A stretch of DNA of 64,000 nucleotides from Postechiella marina (GTDB lineage Bacteria; Bacteroidota; Bacteroidia; Flavobacteriales; Flavobacteriaceae): the NCBI RefSeq assembly GCF_039538365.1, contig NZ_BAABCA010000007.1:186001-250000 (forward strand). Direction: 5' to 3'. Numbering within the stretch: position 1 is the first letter of the stretch; each line of letters starts with the position of its first letter. A program made the position numbers and the translations under genes. The notes beneath the pieces are model-generated. The model saw only the letters and a list, made by a program, of their open reading frames with translations, did not search any database and had not been told where the DNA came from. Below, piece by piece: positions 61,943-64,000 of the stretch.

Positions 61943-64000
61943 ATGAATAAATACATATTGAGCACAATGCTCACAATTATAATGTGCTTTTCTGTAAAAG
62001 CGCAAACAACTGATATACAAATAAAAGTCCTTTCAGAATCCGAAAACGAACCATTATTTGGAGCAACAGTTTATTTTGAGGAATTAGAAAAGGGAGCAGT
62101 AACCGATTTTGACGGAATTGCTACTTTTTCAGAAATTCCAAACGGAGAACATAATGCAATAATTTCTTTTTTAGGCTTTGAAACATTAAAGACTAAGATT
62201 AAAGTTCCAACTAATTCAGATTTAATTTTCAAATTAGAAAGTAGCGGAAATGAATTAGACGAAGTTGTAATACAATCTTCAAGAAGTTCAAGAACTGTAA
62301 GAAAAATACCAACAAGAATAGAATTCATTGGAACAGAAGAATTAGGTGAAAAGGCAATTATGAACCCAACAAATATTTCAATGGTACTTCGTGAAAGTAC
62401 AGGAATTCAAATGCAACAAACCTCTTTAAGTAGTGGGAGTACAAATATTAGAATTCAAGGACTTGATGGTCGTTACACACAACTTTTAAGAGATGGTTTT
62501 CCTCTTTATGGTGGTTTTTCAAGTGGCTTAAGTATTTTACAGATTCCGCCTTTAGACTTACAACAATTTGAAATCATTAAAGGAAGTTCTTCAACACTTT
62601 ATGGTGGTGGAGCAATTGCAGGATTAGTTAATATGGTTTCAAAAACACCCGACGAAGAACCAGACTTAGATATTATGCTAACGCAAACCCAAGCATTAGG
62701 TAGTACAGCAAATGTATTTTACAGTAAACGAAATGAGAAATTTGGTGTTTCACTTTATGGTTCTGCTCATTCTCAAAAAGTATACGACCCAGAAAATGAT
62801 GGATTTAGTAATTTACCAAAAACAACTTCTATCTCATTCAATCCGAAATTCTTTTATTATCCATCAGAAAAAACAACCTTTTGGATTGGTTTAAATGGAA
62901 CTTACGATGACAGAATAGGTGGAGATGTAACAAAAATTGAAAACGGAGAAAATGGGATTCATCAATATACAGAAGAAAACAATTCAAAGAGATTGAGTAG
63001 TCAAGCAGTTTATAAAACTCAATTAGATTCAATAAGCTCTTTAAATATTAAAAACAGTATTTCTTTTTTCGATAGAAATCTTACTATTCCAGACTATAAT
63101 TTTGATGGTAAACAAATTAACACGTTTACAGAAGTTACTTATGAAAGAATAAACTCGAAATATAATTGGATTTTTGGAGCAAACCTATATACTTCAAACT
63201 TTGACGAAAATGATACTGCAATTGTACAACGTGACCAAACCGATATAACTTATGGAATGTTTGCTAACAACATTTTCGATATATCAGATAATTGGATTTT
63301 AGAAACTGGATTTCGAGCAGATTATAATACGGATTTTGGTTTTTTTCCACTTCCAAGAATATCATTACTGTACAAAAACAACAACGGATTTTCAAGTAGA
63401 ATTGGTGGTGGTTTAGGATACAAAATTCCTGATATTTTTACAGAAGAAGCAGAATTAATAAATTTTGAAAATGTACTTGGTATTGATAAATCAAGTTTAA
63501 AAGCTGAAAGCTCATATGGTTTAAATCTTGATTTTAATTATCAAACACGTTTATTTGAGACTATGAATTTTTCAATTAATCAACTTTTCTACGTTTCTGC
63601 AATAAACAACGGTTTATTATTAAATAGTACAGATAATGGTTTTTTTGCATTTGAAAACGCAAATGACAAAATTTTAAGTAAAGGTGCTGAAACAAACATA
63701 AAGTTCACTTACAAAGATTTTAAATGGTTTTTAAATTATGCTTTAATTGATACAAAATTGAATTATTTAACTGGTAATCCACAAAAACCTTTGACTGCTA
63801 AACATAACGCAGGAAGCGTTTTAATGTACGAATCCGAAAAATGGAGAATAGGTTATGAAACATATTATACAGGGAAACAATTTTTATCAAACGGAACAGA
63901 AACAACCGACTTTGTAACGATGGGATTACTTTTAATGCGTAATTTTAAATTTTGTAGTGCATTTGTGAACTTTGAAAATTTCACTGATAAGAGACAAAGT
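61943..64000 (+). CDS. TonB-dependent receptor, 3' end outside the window
   Basis: At least 686 aa, open to the end of the window. Signal peptide (MNKYILSTMLTIIMCFSVKAQ), carboxypeptidase-like domain (about 22-105; LFGATVYFEELEKGAVTDFDG), plug (IRIQGLDGRYTQLLRDGFPL; IIKGSSSTLYGGGAIAGLVNMVSK) and barrel strands to the edge. With the small His/Cys-rich protein upstream, transport or sensing of a metal or its complex is plausible. The barrel end is missing because of the window limit. Confidence 0.9.
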   Translation, partial: MNKYILSTMLTIIMCFSVKAQTTDIQIKVLSESENEPLFGATVYFEELEKGAVTDFDGIATFSEIPNGEHNAIISFLGFETLKTKIKVPTNSDLIFKLESSGNELDEVVIQSSRSSRTVRKIPTRIEFIGTEELGEKAIMNPTNISMVLRESTGIQMQQTSLSSGSTNIRIQGLDGRYTQLLRDGFPLYGGFSSGLSILQIPPLDLQQFEIIKGSSSTLYGGGAIAGLVNMVSKTPDEEPDLDIMLTQTQALGSTANVFYSKRNEKFGVSLYGSAHSQKVYDPENDGFSNLPKTTSISFNPKFFYYPSEKTTFWIGLNGTYDDRIGGDVTKIENGENGIHQYTEENNSKRLSSQAVYKTQLDSISSLNIKNSISFFDRNLTIPDYNFDGKQINTFTEVTYERINSKYNWIFGANLYTSNFDENDTAIVQRDQTDITYGMFANNIFDISDNWILETGFRADYNTDFGFFPLPRISLLYKNNNGFSSRIGGGLGYKIPDIFTEEAELINFENVLGIDKSSLKAESSYGLNLDFNYQTRLFETMNFSINQLFYVSAINNGLLLNSTDNGFFAFENANDKILSKGAETNIKFTYKDFKWFLNYALIDTKLNYLTGNPQKPLTAKHNAGSVLMYESEKWRIGYETYYTGKQFLSNGTETTDFVTMGLLLMRNFKFCSAFVNFENFTDKRQS

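Overview
The window is AT-rich chromosome from a marine-type Flavobacteriaceae (Bacteroidota). The signs are many TonB-dependent receptors with carboxypeptidase-like N-terminal domains, FecI/FecR-type signalling, 2TM-domain proteins, a SecDF fusion, DUF4331 proteins and TAnnTTTG-type promoter boxes. I had no database access, so family names rest on motifs I can read, and novelty is unverified.

Layout. 1-6.5 kb: the end of an ECF sigma gene and its anti-sigma, then a leftward set (two DUF4331 proteins, a TPR lipoprotein, a TonB receptor). 6.5-12.5 kb: LETM1-like protein, PLP decarboxylase, lpxD, SGNH hydrolase and small proteins. 12.5-17.6 kb: a LytS/LytT-type two-component system with 2TM proteins and a possible 19-residue peptide gene, a TonB protein, and a second ECF sigma. 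17.8-24 kb: secDF, mdh and an outer-membrane protein. 24-34 kb: a FecI-FecR-FecA-type system whose promoter (GTAGGG-N17-GTCTTA) recurs five times and marks a local regulon of lipoproteins and secreted proteins. A different ECF-type promoter is shared between the 6.4 kb operon and the lipoprotein gene at 32.4 kb. 34-42 kb: gyrB, then a gatA - gatB/aspS fusion operon. It is preceded by a 15-residue leader peptide with ten asparagine codons and a terminator, a classical attenuator layout for the pathway that makes Asn-tRNA.

43.6-61.4 kb holds the most striking object: an integron-like array of 19 gene cassettes directly downstream of, and on the same strand as, a tyrosine recombinase gene (42496-43602). 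Each cassette begins with GTT plus about 6-7 specific bases and ends with the reverse complement of that same signature, followed by a 121-189 bp imperfect palindrome that runs from AAC to the GTT of the next cassette. This is the logic of integron attC sites. The palindrome arms differ by A/C mismatches on the top strand, which become G-T wobbles on the bottom strand, so the bottom strand should fold better. One non-coding cassette of about 400 bp occurs twice with a single difference, with ends exactly at the predicted crossover points. The recombinase shows no obvious IntI-specific insertion and looks Xer-like. All cassette genes point away from the recombinase and start 12-47 nt after GTT. 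Cargo includes a DUF262 + HEPN pair, a PLD-like nuclease, an exonuclease-BRCT protein, DUF2625, DUF1963 and DUF4375/MORN proteins, lipoproteins and small membrane proteins.

After the array, ordinary chromosome resumes with a small cysteine-rich secreted protein and a TonB receptor that runs off the end of the window. No tRNA, rRNA, CRISPR array or insertion sequence was seen.
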